Shown here: positions 1 to 8,394 of the stretch, piece by piece
How positions within the stretch are numbered: the stretch's first letter is position 1
Layout of the letters: each line of letters begins with the position of its first letter
NCBI GenBank assembly: GCA_033855775.1
Contig: JAWVFT010000001.1
Coordinates: 1-57,448, forward strand
Origin: DASVTR01 sp033855775
GTDB lineage: Bacteria > Acidobacteriota > Blastocatellia > Pyrinomonadales > Pyrinomonadaceae
Reading direction: 5' to 3'
DNA: 57,448 nt
Notes under the pieces: model-generated
Databases searched by the model: none
What the model was told of the DNA's origin: nothing
Seen by the model: only the letters and a program-made list of their open reading frames with translations
Program-made: the position numbers and the translations under genes

Positions 1-2588
1 ACCTGCCGTTCGAGTTTGTGCAGGAAGTGGAAATCAAGACGGGCGCGTACGGCGCCGAGTATGGCAAGTCAACGGGCGGCATCTTCAACGTCATCACCAA
101 GAGCGGCACCAACGAGTTTCGCGGCGACGTGTTTGGCTACTTGACGACGAAGGCCCTCGTCCGCGAGACGAGAAATTTCCCGTTCACCGGCGCTGCGCCG
201 AACGGCTTCTCCGAAGTCGATGCCGGTTTCGACATCGGCGGCCCGATTGCGAAAGAAAAGCTCTGGTTCTTCGGCGCTTTCAACCCGCAGCGGCGCGAGA
301 ACAGCTTCCTGACCCAGACATTCCGTCAGGAAGTCGATAACAAGATCACGACGCCGTTCTATTCCGGCAAACTGACCTGGGGCATCAACCAGAACAACAC
401 GTTCACCTTCTCGACGTTTGGTGACTTCACCCGTCAGACGGGCTTCCTGTTCGGCAACTCAGGCTTCGGCATTGACCCGAACAGCTTCCGCGGCACGATT
501 GAAACGGGCGGCCACAACTACACCGCGCGTTTGAATTCGACCATCACGCCGACATGGATCGGTGAATTTGCTTTCGGTCTCCACTTGCAGCGCGCCAACA
601 CTATCCCGGACGCGGCGGTGGCTGGCACCTCTTTGGTGACGGACAGCTTCGCAGTCCTGCGCGGCGGCAACGCCGTGCCTGTGACTGCAACCACGCTGAG
701 ACTCAACGCCAACCCGAACCAGTTGCAGTTGGCCTTCGTTGACGGTCGCGGCGGCACCATCCAGCGCAACCTCGTTCGCAACGGCTTCGGCCTCGTCAGC
801 GACCAGAAGCGCAACCGTATGGAATTTCAGGCTCGCTTGCAGAACGTCTACGGCAAGCACACCTTCAAGTACGGTTTCGAGTTCAACGATAACAAGTATC
901 AAATCTTCACGCGCTCCAGCGGCCCGGCCAGAACTTTCGCCGACCCGTTTGGCGAAGAAGTTTTGGACTCCAACGGCAACCCCGTTCCGGCGCTTCACAA
1001 AGCGACGAACATGCCGGGTGGCGTTCGCGTCACCAATAACTTTGGTGTCTGTATCGTCAACACGGCCAACACGACGAACGTTCTTTGTCCGTCGGCTGCT
1101 TTGACCACGCGCCTGAATCAGGCCATCACTGGCGGTCAGGGGCCGACCGGCATCCTGAACGCGACGACCGTCAGTCTGTCGCCCGCGCAGTTGAACTCCG
1201 GCAGCCCGATTCTCGTGCTGACGAGCGTTCGCGTCCGTGACTTCCTTTTGAACACGGGCAACGATTTCACCAAGACGCGCGTCGAGAGCTTCTACATTCA
1301 GGACGACTACAAGCTGAGCAAGAACGTTCAGTTCAACTTCGGCCTGCGCTGGGACTACCAGCAAGCTTACGGCACCACCTCGTCCTACCTGAAACTGAAC
1401 AACTTCAAGGATAACCTTCAGCCGCGCGTCGGTCTTATCTACGACTTCACCGGCAAGGGCAAGGGCAAAGTGTTCTTCAACTTCGCTCGCTTCCTTGAAA
1501 CTCCTGTCCCGCTCGATATCAACGTTCGCGCAGGCGGCGACGACATCCAGCTCGACAAGAATGCCAACGTCACCCTGCTCAATGCAGCGGCTGGCTCCAG
1601 CATCGTTGCCGGTTCGGCTTCCGGCCTCGGCTGCCTGGGTTGCGAGTCAACTCCGATTGACCCCGACCTCAAGCCGCAGACCGTCAACGAAGCGACTGCC
1701 GGTGTCGAATACGAACTCGTCAAAGACCTCGCGGTCAGCGCGCGCGGCATCTACCGCACGCAGGGTTCTGTGATTGAAGACGGCTCGTTCGACGATGGCA
1801 CGACCTACTTCCTGTTCAATCCGGGCGAAAGCCTGACAGACCGTCGGGCTGAAGAAGTCACCGGCTCGCGTTTCGGTCGCGCTCGTCGCTACTACCGCGC
1901 GCTCGAATTTTCGGCCACGAAGCGCTTCACGAACAACTACCAGTTCATCGCTTCTTACGTCTTCTCCAGCTTGATTGGCAACTACGAAGGCTTGTTCCGC
2001 AACGACAACGGCCAGACTGACCCGAACATCACTTCGTTGTTCGATCTCATCAGCCTGCTCGACAAGACCTACGGACGCTTGCCGAACGACCGCCCGCACC
2101 AGCTCAAGTTTGACGGCAGCTATCGCACGCCGTTCAAGCTGCTGATCGGCGCCTCGTTCCGCGCGCAATCCGGCATTCCGTTCAACGCTTTGATCCCGCA
2201 CCCGGTCTATGGCAACAACGAAGGGTTCGACGTTCAACGCGGAACGGCGATCGTGCCGGTTCCGAACACGGCCATTGACGTGGCTGGCTTCCCGAACAGG
2301 GTGGACAGCGTTGGCGGCACACGCACGCCGACGACCTACAACCTCGACCTTAACGCTTACTATCCGATTCAGTTTGGTGAGAATCGCCAGTTGCGTTTTC
2401 AGGTTGACTGGTTCAACGTCTTCAACAACCAGCGCGCTATTCGCCTGGACGAAACGGTCTCCATCAACAGCGGTATTTCCGGTGTGGCGAACGTTGCGGC
2501 GAATCGTTTCGTGAATCCGTTCTTCGGACGCGGCACGATCTTCCAGTTCCCGTCCAGCCTGCGCTTGGGCATCAAGTTCCAGTTCTAA
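1..2588 (+). CDS. TonB-dependent receptor, Oar-like (5' end outside window)
   Basis: Outer-membrane beta-barrel receptor, C-terminal ~860 residues. The frame is open from the first bases of the window, so the true start and probably an N-terminal carboxypeptidase-regulatory-like domain lie upstream. The visible start has the end of a plug domain (QEVEIKTGAYGAEYGKSTGG, then VITKSGTNEFRG), typical of the Oar/CarboxypepD_reg-plug family of Acidobacteria and Myxococcus. Alternating aromatic and polar strands follow. The protein ends LRLGIKFQF with a terminal Phe, the usual BAM recognition end. The substrate cannot be read from sequence; in this family it may be peptides, glycans or secreted proteins rather than siderophores. 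A strong hairpin follows the stop, so this is the last gene of its unit. Confidence 0.93.
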   Translation, partial: LPFEFVQEVEIKTGAYGAEYGKSTGGIFNVITKSGTNEFRGDVFGYLTTKALVRETRNFPFTGAAPNGFSEVDAGFDIGGPIAKEKLWFFGAFNPQRRENSFLTQTFRQEVDNKITTPFYSGKLTWGINQNNTFTFSTFGDFTRQTGFLFGNSGFGIDPNSFRGTIETGGHNYTARLNSTITPTWIGEFAFGLHLQRANTIPDAAVAGTSLVTDSFAVLRGGNAVPVTATTLRLNANPNQLQLAFVDGRGGTIQRNLVRNGFGLVSDQKRNRMEFQARLQNVYGKHTFKYGFEFNDNKYQIFTRSSGPARTFADPFGEEVLDSNGNPVPALHKATNMPGGVRVTNNFGVCIVNTANTTNVLCPSAALTTRLNQAITGGQGPTGILNATTVSLSPAQLNSGSPILVLTSVRVRDFLLNTGNDFTKTRVESFYIQDDYKLSKNVQFNFGLRWDYQQAYGTTSSYLKLNNFKDNLQPRVGLIYDFTGKGKGKVFFNFARFLETPVPLDINVRAGGDDIQLDKNANVTLLNAAAGSSIVAGSASGLGCLGCESTPIDPDLKPQTVNEATAGVEYELVKDLAVSARGIYRTQGSVIEDGSFDDGTTYFLFNPGESLTDRRAEEVTGSRFGRARRYYRALEFSATKRFTNNYQFIASYVFSSLIGNYEGLFRNDNGQTDPNITSLFDLISLLDKTYGRLPNDRPHQLKFDGSYRTPFKLLIGASFRAQSGIPFNALIPHPVYGNNEGFDVQRGTAIVPVPNTAIDVAGFPNRVDSVGGTRTPTTYNLDLNAYYPIQFGENRQLRFQVDWFNVFNNQRAIRLDETVSINSGISGVANVAANRFVNPFFGRGTIFQFPSSLRLGIKFQF

Positions 2589-2602
2589 ACTGCTTGCTTT
2601 CA

Positions 2603-2640
2603 TGCGCCGGAGCCACGCGCTCCGGCGCACGAAAGCTTTT
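2603..2640 (+). terminator. Intrinsic terminator after the TonB receptor
   Basis: Perfect 11-bp inverted repeat, TGCGCCGGAGC at 2603-2613 and GCTCCGGCGCA at 2619-2629, with a 5-nt loop. It is followed by a short T-rich end (AAAGCTTTT). It starts 15 bp after the receptor stop codon. Confidence 0.75.
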
Positions 2641-2767
2641 CGGGGGAGAGGCGTGGATAACGCTTCTCCCTCTTCTTTTTTAGTGGTATGCTATCCGCAC
2701 CCGCAGCACGAATATCAACGACATCTAACTCGACTTGCTTGGCCGTTTGAGAAAGGAGTTTTGCATC

Positions 2768-3868
2768 ATGTTTCTCTCTCCCGGTCTCACTGTTGCTCCC
2801 CGCCGTCATCATCAACGTCTTCGCCTGCTCTGCCTTGGTTGCGCTGCCCTGCTGATTTTTATTCCCGTGGCTCTCGCCTACGGGCAGGGCGGAGTGGATT
2901 CTATGGGAACGGGAGGCCGCCATAGAATTCAGGGGCGCATCTACTTTCCTTCGGGCCGCCGCTCGGATGCTGTGGCCGTCAAGGTGACGCTCGACAGCAC
3001 CAGTTCCGAAAGGCTCTTGGTCATCGCAGACTTGAACGGCTCGTTCATTTTCAACTCGCTCGCTGCGGGTTCTTATAGTCTGGCGATTGACGCCGGCGAG
3101 GATTACGAGATTGCCAGAGAGTCTGTGACGATTGATGATGTCGGCATCCGCAGCCGCAACGCCTCCGGCCCCGACATTGCGCGCTCTAACATTCCGCGCA
3201 CCTTCAACGTGATGATCAACCTGCAACTGAAGCGCGGGATGAACGGCGGCTCACGCCCCGGCATTGTCAATGCGGCCCTCGCCACCGTGCCTAAGCCAGC
3301 CGTCCAACTCTACGAGAAAGCTCTCGACTCGATTCGGGCGGGCGACAGCAAGAAGGCCGTCGAGCAGTTGCAGGCAGCCGTCAGCTACTATCCGCAATTC
3401 ACCATTGCTCTCAACGAACTGGGCTTGCAATATCTGAAACTCGGCCAGCCTGCCAGGGCCGCCGAGACGTTTCAGTCCGTCTTGAAAATCAAGCCAGACG
3501 ACTTTACGGCGCGGCTTAACTACGGCATCGCGCTGCACGACCGGAAAGAATTTGCGGAGGCCGAAGCCCAACTGCGACAAGCCATCCAGCGCAACGATTA
3601 TTCGTGGGCCGCGCACATGTATCTCGGCGTGACGCTGATTAACCTGCGTCGCTACGACGAAGCGGAGAAGGAACTGGTGCGCGCCCTCAACGTCGGCGGC
3701 GACGGCCTGAGCCTGCTCCATTATTATCTGGGCGGCATCTACTGGAAGAAGGGCGACACCAAGCGCGCCGCCGACGAACTGGAAAAATATTTGAAGCTGT
3801 CGCCGAAGGCTCCTGACGCAGAGCGCGTCCGCACGACCGTCAAGGAGTTGCGCAGCAAGAAGGCTTAA
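2768..3868 (+). CDS. Secreted carboxypeptidase-regulatory-like / TPR protein
   Basis: 366 residues. The ATG at 2768 is chosen because AAGGAG (2753-2758) sits 9 nt upstream; an in-frame ATG at 2735 lacks such a site. Residues ~15-40 form a hydrophobic signal or anchor segment. About residues 55-150 resemble a beta-sandwich of the carboxypeptidase-regulatory-like type (RIQGRIYFPSGRRSD, NGSFIFNSLAAGSYSLAI). The C-terminal half has four to five TPRs (ALNELGLQYLKLGQPARAAE, ARLNYGIALHDRKEFAEAE). Such proteins are probably periplasmic or envelope scaffolds; the partner is unknown. It is a paralogue of the protein at 45653-46639, with the same domain order. It follows the TonB receptor but is separated by a terminator, so it is probably transcribed alone. 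Confidence 0.85.
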   Translation: MFLSPGLTVAPRRHHQRLRLLCLGCAALLIFIPVALAYGQGGVDSMGTGGRHRIQGRIYFPSGRRSDAVAVKVTLDSTSSERLLVIADLNGSFIFNSLAAGSYSLAIDAGEDYEIARESVTIDDVGIRSRNASGPDIARSNIPRTFNVMINLQLKRGMNGGSRPGIVNAALATVPKPAVQLYEKALDSIRAGDSKKAVEQLQAAVSYYPQFTIALNELGLQYLKLGQPARAAETFQSVLKIKPDDFTARLNYGIALHDRKEFAEAEAQLRQAIQRNDYSWAAHMYLGVTLINLRRYDEAEKELVRALNVGGDGLSLLHYYLGGIYWKKGDTKRAADELEKYLKLSPKAPDAERVRTTVKELRSKKA

Positions 3869-3894
3869 GCCGTCGAAAGACGATTGCGCTCAAC

Positions 3895-3934
3895 GAGAGT
3901 GGCCGCGAATATTTTATTAGTCGCGGCCTCTCTC
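3895..3934 (+). terminator. Terminator hairpin between convergent TPR gene and ribA
   Basis: GAGAG-T-GGCCGCGA (3895-3908) pairs with TCGCGGCC-T-CTCTC (3921-3934) around an AT-rich 12-nt loop. It lies between convergent genes and could stop transcription from both sides. No long T-run follows on either strand. Confidence 0.65.
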
Positions 3935-3985
3935 AGCTTTCATCGCGCTAGAGTAAGTCAAAGCGCATGCGGAAAACCTTGGCGG

Positions 3986-4702
3986 TTAAATATCGAACTT
4001 GAGCAAGTGGCCCATCTTCTCCTTCTTCGTGCGCAGGTAGTGTCCGGCTGATTCGGTCGTCTCCACTTCAATCGGCACGCGCTCGACAACTTCGAGCCCG
4101 GCTTCCTCCAACGCGCGAATCTTCAAAGGATTGTTCGACATCAAGCGCACCTTGCACAGCCCCATGTCGAACAGGACTTCGGCGCATTGCTTGTACTCGC
4201 GCGAGTCAACGGCGAAGCCCAGTCGCTCGTTGGCCTCGACCGTATCCGCGCCCTCGTCCTGCAAGGCGTAAGCGCGCAGCTTGTTGAGAATGCCAATGCC
4301 GCGTCCTTCCTGATGCTGGTAGACGATGGCCCCGCGCCCCGCCTCTTCAATCATCTGCATGGCGTGATGTAGCTGCCGCCCGCAGTCGCACTTCAAAGAG
4401 CCGAAGACATCGCCCGTCAGGCATTGCGAGTGAATCCTGACCAGCGTCGGAATCTCCCGCAGCATCTCGCCCTTGAACAGCACGACGAAAGCTTCGTCGC
4501 TCAAGCGCGAGCGATAGCCCGCAATCTTAAAATCGCCAATCTCCGTCGGCAGACGCGCCACCGCCACGCGCTCGACCGAAATCTCCGTCCCCGCCCATGG
4601 GCACGCCGTTGTTCCTTCTTCTTTCAAAACGCTTTGCACCTCAAAACCTCCGTCGTCAATGCTTCGAGCCACGCGGACGCGGCTCAGGCAGCCAAAGGCC
4701 AA
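3986..4702 (-). CDS. ribA: GTP cyclohydrolase II
   Basis: Opens the imidazole ring of GTP to give 2,5-diamino-6-ribosylamino-4(3H)-pyrimidinone 5'-phosphate, formate and pyrophosphate, the first step of riboflavin synthesis. The 238-residue protein has the zinc-binding signature SQCLTGDVFGSLKCDCG (three Cys) and the catalytic QEGRGIGILNKLRAYALQ segment. It is a stand-alone RibA without the RibB (DHBP synthase) domain. E. coli RibA is about 196 aa, so the annotated N-terminus carries ~35 extra residues, and a start nearer the EISVERVAVARLP segment is possible. No FMN-riboswitch core is recognisable in the 334 bp upstream. Confidence 0.93.
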   Translation of the reverse strand: MAFGCLSRVRVARSIDDGGFEVQSVLKEEGTTACPWAGTEISVERVAVARLPTEIGDFKIAGYRSRLSDEAFVVLFKGEMLREIPTLVRIHSQCLTGDVFGSLKCDCGRQLHHAMQMIEEAGRGAIVYQHQEGRGIGILNKLRAYALQDEGADTVEANERLGFAVDSREYKQCAEVLFDMGLCKVRLMSNNPLKIRALEEAGLEVVERVPIEVETTESAGHYLRTKKEKMGHLLKFDI

Positions 4703-5036
4703 GTATCATCATGAGAAGAAACGATTATAGAAGTAAGCGGCGGCGCGCGACAAGCAGGCAGCGAAGCAGCGATGATGAAGGCGGCGTTGATGAACGTGGA
4801 ATGACAGTCCGGCGATTGCCGGTTCGCTGTTCATCTTTCAACGTTCATCGCGGCGTTCGTCGCCGTCGCTTTCATCGCTGCCGCGTGGCGCTTGTTGCTG
4901 CCGCTTCGTCGCGTTAATATGTTCGGGCTTGAGGTCGTGTTGGTCTATGGCTTGATAAATTTGCGCGGGCGCCCGGTAGCGCATTCTTTATCATCAGCAG
5001 CTAATCGCCATCTAGAAAATCTTTGCCGTCCTGACA
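4703..5036. other. Divergent intergenic spacer, ribA / FHA-GGDEF
   Basis: 334 bp between divergent genes, so promoters for both should lie here, but I cannot place a convincing -35/-10 pair. It is rich in degenerate GATGAA / TTCATC and GCGGCG / CGCCGC words that form imperfect inverted repeats around 4775-4905. No gene or riboswitch was recognised. Confidence 0.5.
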
Positions 5037-5999
5037 ATGAGCAATCGCCCTTACGAAGACACTCTCGAAGGCCCTTACGTTCAGCGCGAGCCGCGCCGCC
5101 CTGCGCTCGTCTTCCTGCGCGGCGAACTGATGGCCGTGCCGATTCCGCTCGAACGCGACGAAGTTATCTTAGGCCGCGCGCTCGAAGCCGACGTGCGGAT
5201 TAACGACGCTCGCGCCTCAAGGCTGCACGCGCGAATTTCGATTAAGCACGACGCGGCGACGGGCGAGACGGAGTATCGCATCAGCGATTTAGGCTCGACC
5301 AACGGCACGCTCGTCAACGGTCAAGCCATCATGGAAACCGTCCTGCACGACGGCGACAAGCTCATCATCGGCGAACATCTGATGCGCTTTGACATGCTCG
5401 ACGAGATTGACCGCGAGTTTCAGCAACAGATTCGTCGCCTGCTGGTGCATGACGAATTGACGGGGCTGCTGACGAGCAAGTCTTTCTTCTCCGAACTGCG
5501 CCGCGAGGCCGCGCGGGCCGAAGCCGAAGCGCGCCCCTTCTGCGTCCTGATGATGGACCTCGACCACTTCAAAGAGGTCAACGACACTTACGGTCATCTC
5601 ATCGGCAACGAAACCCTGGAGGGCGTCGGCGCGGTCATTACGCGCTCCTTGCGCGCGGGCGACGTGGCGGCTCGCTTCGGCGGCGAAGAGTTCGCTTCTT
5701 TCATGCTCGACGCGCAGTACGCGCAAGGCTTGGTGGCCGCCGAGCGCATCCGTCTGGCCATCGAAGCGCACGAGTTTCCGGCCACACGGCGCGGCTCAAA
5801 CGAGCCCGAACGCACGCATCGCATCACCATCAGCATCGGCGTCGCAGCCTTCCCGGAAGATGCGCGCGACCCCATCGAGTTGATAGAGCTGGCAGACTCA
5901 GCCCTCTATCGCGCCAAGCGCAGCGGGCGCAATCAAGTCTGCGCCTACAGTCTCTCGCCGAGCGGCGAACACAACATCCTGCCTCCGCGCTCCGAATAA
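5037..5999 (+). CDS. FHA-domain diguanylate cyclase (GGDEF)
   Basis: Soluble 320-residue signalling enzyme predicted to make cyclic di-GMP from two GTP. Residues ~24-118 form an FHA domain (VILGRALEADVRI, SRLHARI, DLGSTNGTLVNG), which normally binds phosphothreonine peptides. Residues ~138-305 form a GGDEF domain starting at DELTGL, with DLDHFKEVNDTYGH and the active-site loop GGEEF (215-219). RAGD at 206-209 lies exactly five residues before GGEEF, matching the RxxD allosteric inhibitory site, so product inhibition is likely. No membrane segment or sensor domain is present; activation is probably through FHA docking to a phosphorylated partner. It is the nearest regulator upstream of the pilus genes at 8.4-11.5 kb, a link that is only suggestive. 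Confidence 0.93.
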   Translation: MSNRPYEDTLEGPYVQREPRRPALVFLRGELMAVPIPLERDEVILGRALEADVRINDARASRLHARISIKHDAATGETEYRISDLGSTNGTLVNGQAIMETVLHDGDKLIIGEHLMRFDMLDEIDREFQQQIRRLLVHDELTGLLTSKSFFSELRREAARAEAEARPFCVLMMDLDHFKEVNDTYGHLIGNETLEGVGAVITRSLRAGDVAARFGGEEFASFMLDAQYAQGLVAAERIRLAIEAHEFPATRRGSNEPERTHRITISIGVAAFPEDARDPIELIELADSALYRAKRSGRNQVCAYSLSPSGEHNILPPRSE

Positions 6000-6112
6000 A
6001 TCTTGCGCTCAGCGCAATATCTGTTACCATACCCGGCATTCCCTTTTGCTTCCCCTAATGAAAGAAATTTGCGCGCGGTGCGACACGGAGCGTTCGAACT
6101 GGAGGTGTCAGT

Positions 6113-6646
6113 GTGAGCAGCAGAAAGGCTCTCTTCATTTTGGCCTTGCTCTTGGCTTGCGGAAGTCCGGCTGTGCAAGTCGTCGCGCAGCAGCCGACGA
6201 CTGAGCAACCGACTCCGCCCGCGACATCAACCAACTCCGCCGCGCAAACTGACGCGCCCGCCGCGACTTCTTCGGCAACTTCTGCGAAACCCAACGACCT
6301 TGAAATTACCGCGAACGTGACGGCCAGCGAGTTGCGCTTTGAAGCCGTGCCGGAGCCGAAGGTGGAGTTCACGGGCCAGCCCGAACGCGAGACGGTCTGG
6401 GAAGCGGACAGGCAGAATCTTCCGCGCCCAGTCCAACCCGGCGTCACCTATCGCAACATCGGCATCCAACTGCGCATTAGCAGCGTCTTCGCAGACATCG
6501 ACCGCATCGTCGCCGAAGCTCTCGGCGAAACTCCCGTCACCGACGACACGCCGCGAGACAACGCCGCGCCGCCCGCTGGCGAACAGCCCGCGTCAACCAA
6601 TGCTGCGCCAATCAACTCTACGCCGGAAACAAGAGGGAAGCCCTAA
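6113..6646 (+). CDS. Small secreted protein, first of a three-gene module family
   Basis: 177 residues from GTG 6113, with GGAGGT at 6101-6106. It begins with a signal peptide (SSRKALFILALLLACGS, probable cleavage near VVAQQ), then an Ala/Thr/Pro-rich linker. The conserved core reads DLEITANVTASELRFEA and later YRNIGIQLRISSVFADIDRI. The tail is low-complexity and Pro/Ala-rich. I do not recognise a named family. The core resembles the next two genes: a DLxIT strand start followed by an I/V-x-(V/L)R-x-x-(L/V)xxxL module. The stop codon directly abuts the next ATG (TAAATG), so the two are co-translated. Probably periplasmic. Confidence 0.75.
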   Translation: MSSRKALFILALLLACGSPAVQVVAQQPTTEQPTPPATSTNSAAQTDAPAATSSATSAKPNDLEITANVTASELRFEAVPEPKVEFTGQPERETVWEADRQNLPRPVQPGVTYRNIGIQLRISSVFADIDRIVAEALGETPVTDDTPRDNAAPPAGEQPASTNAAPINSTPETRGKP

Positions 6647-7045
6647 ATGAATTGGAAGCTCGCGCGCACGGCGCACATCTTTTTGCTCATCTTCGGCGCG
6701 GCTGCTTTCTGCGCGGCTCAGACGAGCCCGCCAGGCGACCGCGCGCAGGCCCCTGCGTCGCCCGACAACGTTGTTCAGTCCGCCAATCGCACAAACGCCG
6801 ACGAGACTTTCGACTTGAACATCACGGAGCGGCGTATCACCGAGCGCGACTTCGCGGCTTCGACTTCCGTCGAGGTGGGCGAAGAGACTGCGCGCGGGTT
6901 GCTGCTGCGCGTCGGCGTGGGCGTCGGCGCAGACGAGATTGACGTGCTGCTGCGCAACGTGCGCGGCCACGTTCGCTTTCGCGCCAGCCTTGCGCGCGTG
7001 CTCGAACGCCTCAACGTGCGCCGCGCCCCGGCAGCCGTTCCCTAA
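6647..7045 (+). CDS. Small secreted protein, second of the module family
   Basis: 132 residues. The ATG immediately follows the previous stop, so it belongs to the same operon. A signal peptide (LARTAHIFLLIFGAAAFC) ends near CAAQ. The core starts FDLNITERRITERDFAAS, parallel to DLEITANVTASELRFEA in the upstream gene. It ends with one copy of the repeat module, ADEIDVLLRNVRGHVRFRAS plus LARVLERLN. The same module occurs twice in the next gene. No named domain was recognised. The protein is mainly beta-rich with a final amphipathic helix and is predicted to be exported. Confidence 0.75.
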   Translation: MNWKLARTAHIFLLIFGAAAFCAAQTSPPGDRAQAPASPDNVVQSANRTNADETFDLNITERRITERDFAASTSVEVGEETARGLLLRVGVGVGADEIDVLLRNVRGHVRFRASLARVLERLNVRRAPAAVP

Positions 7046-7060
7046 ACACGATTCCAGGTT

Positions 7061-7100
7061 TGAAAGCGTGGCTGTCAGATATTTGAAAGCCACGCTTTCA
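7061..7100 (+). terminator. Hairpin with recurring TGAAAGCGTGGC stem
   Basis: TGAAAGCGTGGCT (7061-7073) and AGCCACGCTTTCA (7088-7100) form a perfect 13-bp stem with a 14-nt loop, 16 bp past the stop of the 132-aa gene. Related stems occur at 8151-8204 and 12745-12787. Confidence 0.7.
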
Positions 7101-7208
7101 TCTTCGCTCTCTCCACTCGATAGACAGCGATGTTTCGCAACGTAGCCCCCGACCACTCAGCACAAGTTACGCAGTATTCATCAAACTATTTTGGAGGAGA
7201 CAAGACAG

Positions 7209-8135
7209 GTGAACAAGCTCATAAGAAGTGGAGCGTTAATCACGCTCGTTTTTCTGGCGAGCGTCGTCATCGCAGTGGCGCAGAACACGCGCACGACGAA
7301 CAGCGGCTCGCGCGACGCCTCGATTCAGACGACGACCACCAGCGGCCAACTGCCGCAGACAGACGCGAACGCGCGACCGACGCCAACGCCCGTCACGCCC
7401 GCGCGCCCGCTCTCGCAGGAAGACAGGCAGCGACAGGAGGCCGCCAGCGCGCGGCGGCGGCAGGAGGCGGCGACGGGCGACCCAGACGTGTTGCTCGACG
7501 TGCCGAATCTCTCGGTCGATGAAATCACGCTCGACGTGGAAAACTTGCGGGCGCACGTCGCGCTCGACGCGCGGCTCGCCAACTTGCTGCAATTGACGGC
7601 GGGCGCGGATGTCGGCATTGATAAAGTCAAGCTGACGATTAAAGGCGTGCGCGCCGAAGTCTTGTTGAAGGTCAGGCTCGACAACGTGGCCGCGATTATT
7701 GACCGCACGCTGACCACCATCGACCGCAACCCGCAAATTCTCGAACGCCTCTTGCAGAGCGTTGATAACACGGTCGGGACTGTGGGCAATGTCGCCAACA
7801 CGGCGGTCGGCCCCGGCGGAGCCGTCAGTAATCTGACCGCCCCGAATGGGCTGCTCGCCCAGACCGTCAACACACTGGGCCAGACCGTGCAGCGCACGGT
7901 TGACCGCGCGGGCAATATCGTCGAACGCACGCTCGACACCGCGGGCAAAGTGGTCAACCAGCAAACGGTCGGCAACGTCTCAAGCCTCAACGTGCTGTCG
8001 GAAACGAAGAACACCGCGGGGCAAACTCTGCGCCGCGTGACAGACACCTCCGGGGCCGTCATCGAACTGACGCTCGACACCGCCGGGAAGATTGTCAACT
8101 CGCGCGTCGTCAGTCAGGCGACCGGGAACAAGTAG
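7209..8135 (+). CDS. Secreted repeat protein, third of the module family
   Basis: 308 residues from GTG 7209, chosen because GGAGGAG (7193-7199) lies 9 nt upstream; the earlier in-frame TTG overlaps that site. A signal peptide (NKLIRSGALITLVFLASVVI) ends near AVAQN. After a Thr/Pro/Arg-rich linker come two copies of the shared module: VDEITLDVENLRAHVALDAR and IDKVKLTIKGVRAEVLLKVR, each followed by a short helix. The C-terminal third has coiled or beta repeats containing VDRAGNIVERTLDTAGKVVN and LTLDTAGKIVNSRVVS. No named family was recognised. It sits directly upstream of the pilus operon but behind a strong hairpin. Confidence 0.75.
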   Translation: MNKLIRSGALITLVFLASVVIAVAQNTRTTNSGSRDASIQTTTTSGQLPQTDANARPTPTPVTPARPLSQEDRQRQEAASARRRQEAATGDPDVLLDVPNLSVDEITLDVENLRAHVALDARLANLLQLTAGADVGIDKVKLTIKGVRAEVLLKVRLDNVAAIIDRTLTTIDRNPQILERLLQSVDNTVGTVGNVANTAVGPGGAVSNLTAPNGLLAQTVNTLGQTVQRTVDRAGNIVERTLDTAGKVVNQQTVGNVSSLNVLSETKNTAGQTLRRVTDTSGAVIELTLDTAGKIVNSRVVSQATGNK

Positions 8136-8150
8136 CAACACCGCCACGAT

Positions 8151-8204
8151 GAAACGATGAAAGCGTCGCTATCCAAGCTCGGATAGCGACGCTTTCATCG
8201 TTTC
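8151..8204 (+). terminator. Perfect 24-bp hairpin after the repeat-protein gene
   Basis: Arms at 8151-8174 and 8181-8204 are perfectly complementary over 24 bp with the 6-nt loop AAGCTC. It begins 15 bp after the stop. The stem contains GATGAAAGCG, as in the hairpins at 7061 and 12745. No long U-tract follows. Confidence 0.75.
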
Positions 8205-8394
8205 TGCCTGCGCGACGCATTTCTGCAACCCGCCGGCGTTCAATGCGTGTAACCGTTGGCCGACCGTTGAGGGACGCCGTAGTTGTCTGTCCTCCGGTTG
8301 CGCCTGTTTGGCGCTGGCGTGTATGCTTTTATCGTCTGATAAATTTCTATCAGCCTCATCCTCCGCCGTCGGGCGGGACAGGAATCTCGTTGTC

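Noticed and set aside
459..1364. 301-residue minus-strand frame inside the TonB receptor
   Set aside because: Antisense shadow: no family resemblance, no ribosome-binding site, and the plus-strand frame is clearly the conserved receptor. The same applies to 1647-2630 minus.
4703..5036. FMN riboswitch before ribA
   Set aside because: No RFN-element conserved blocks could be found on the minus strand.
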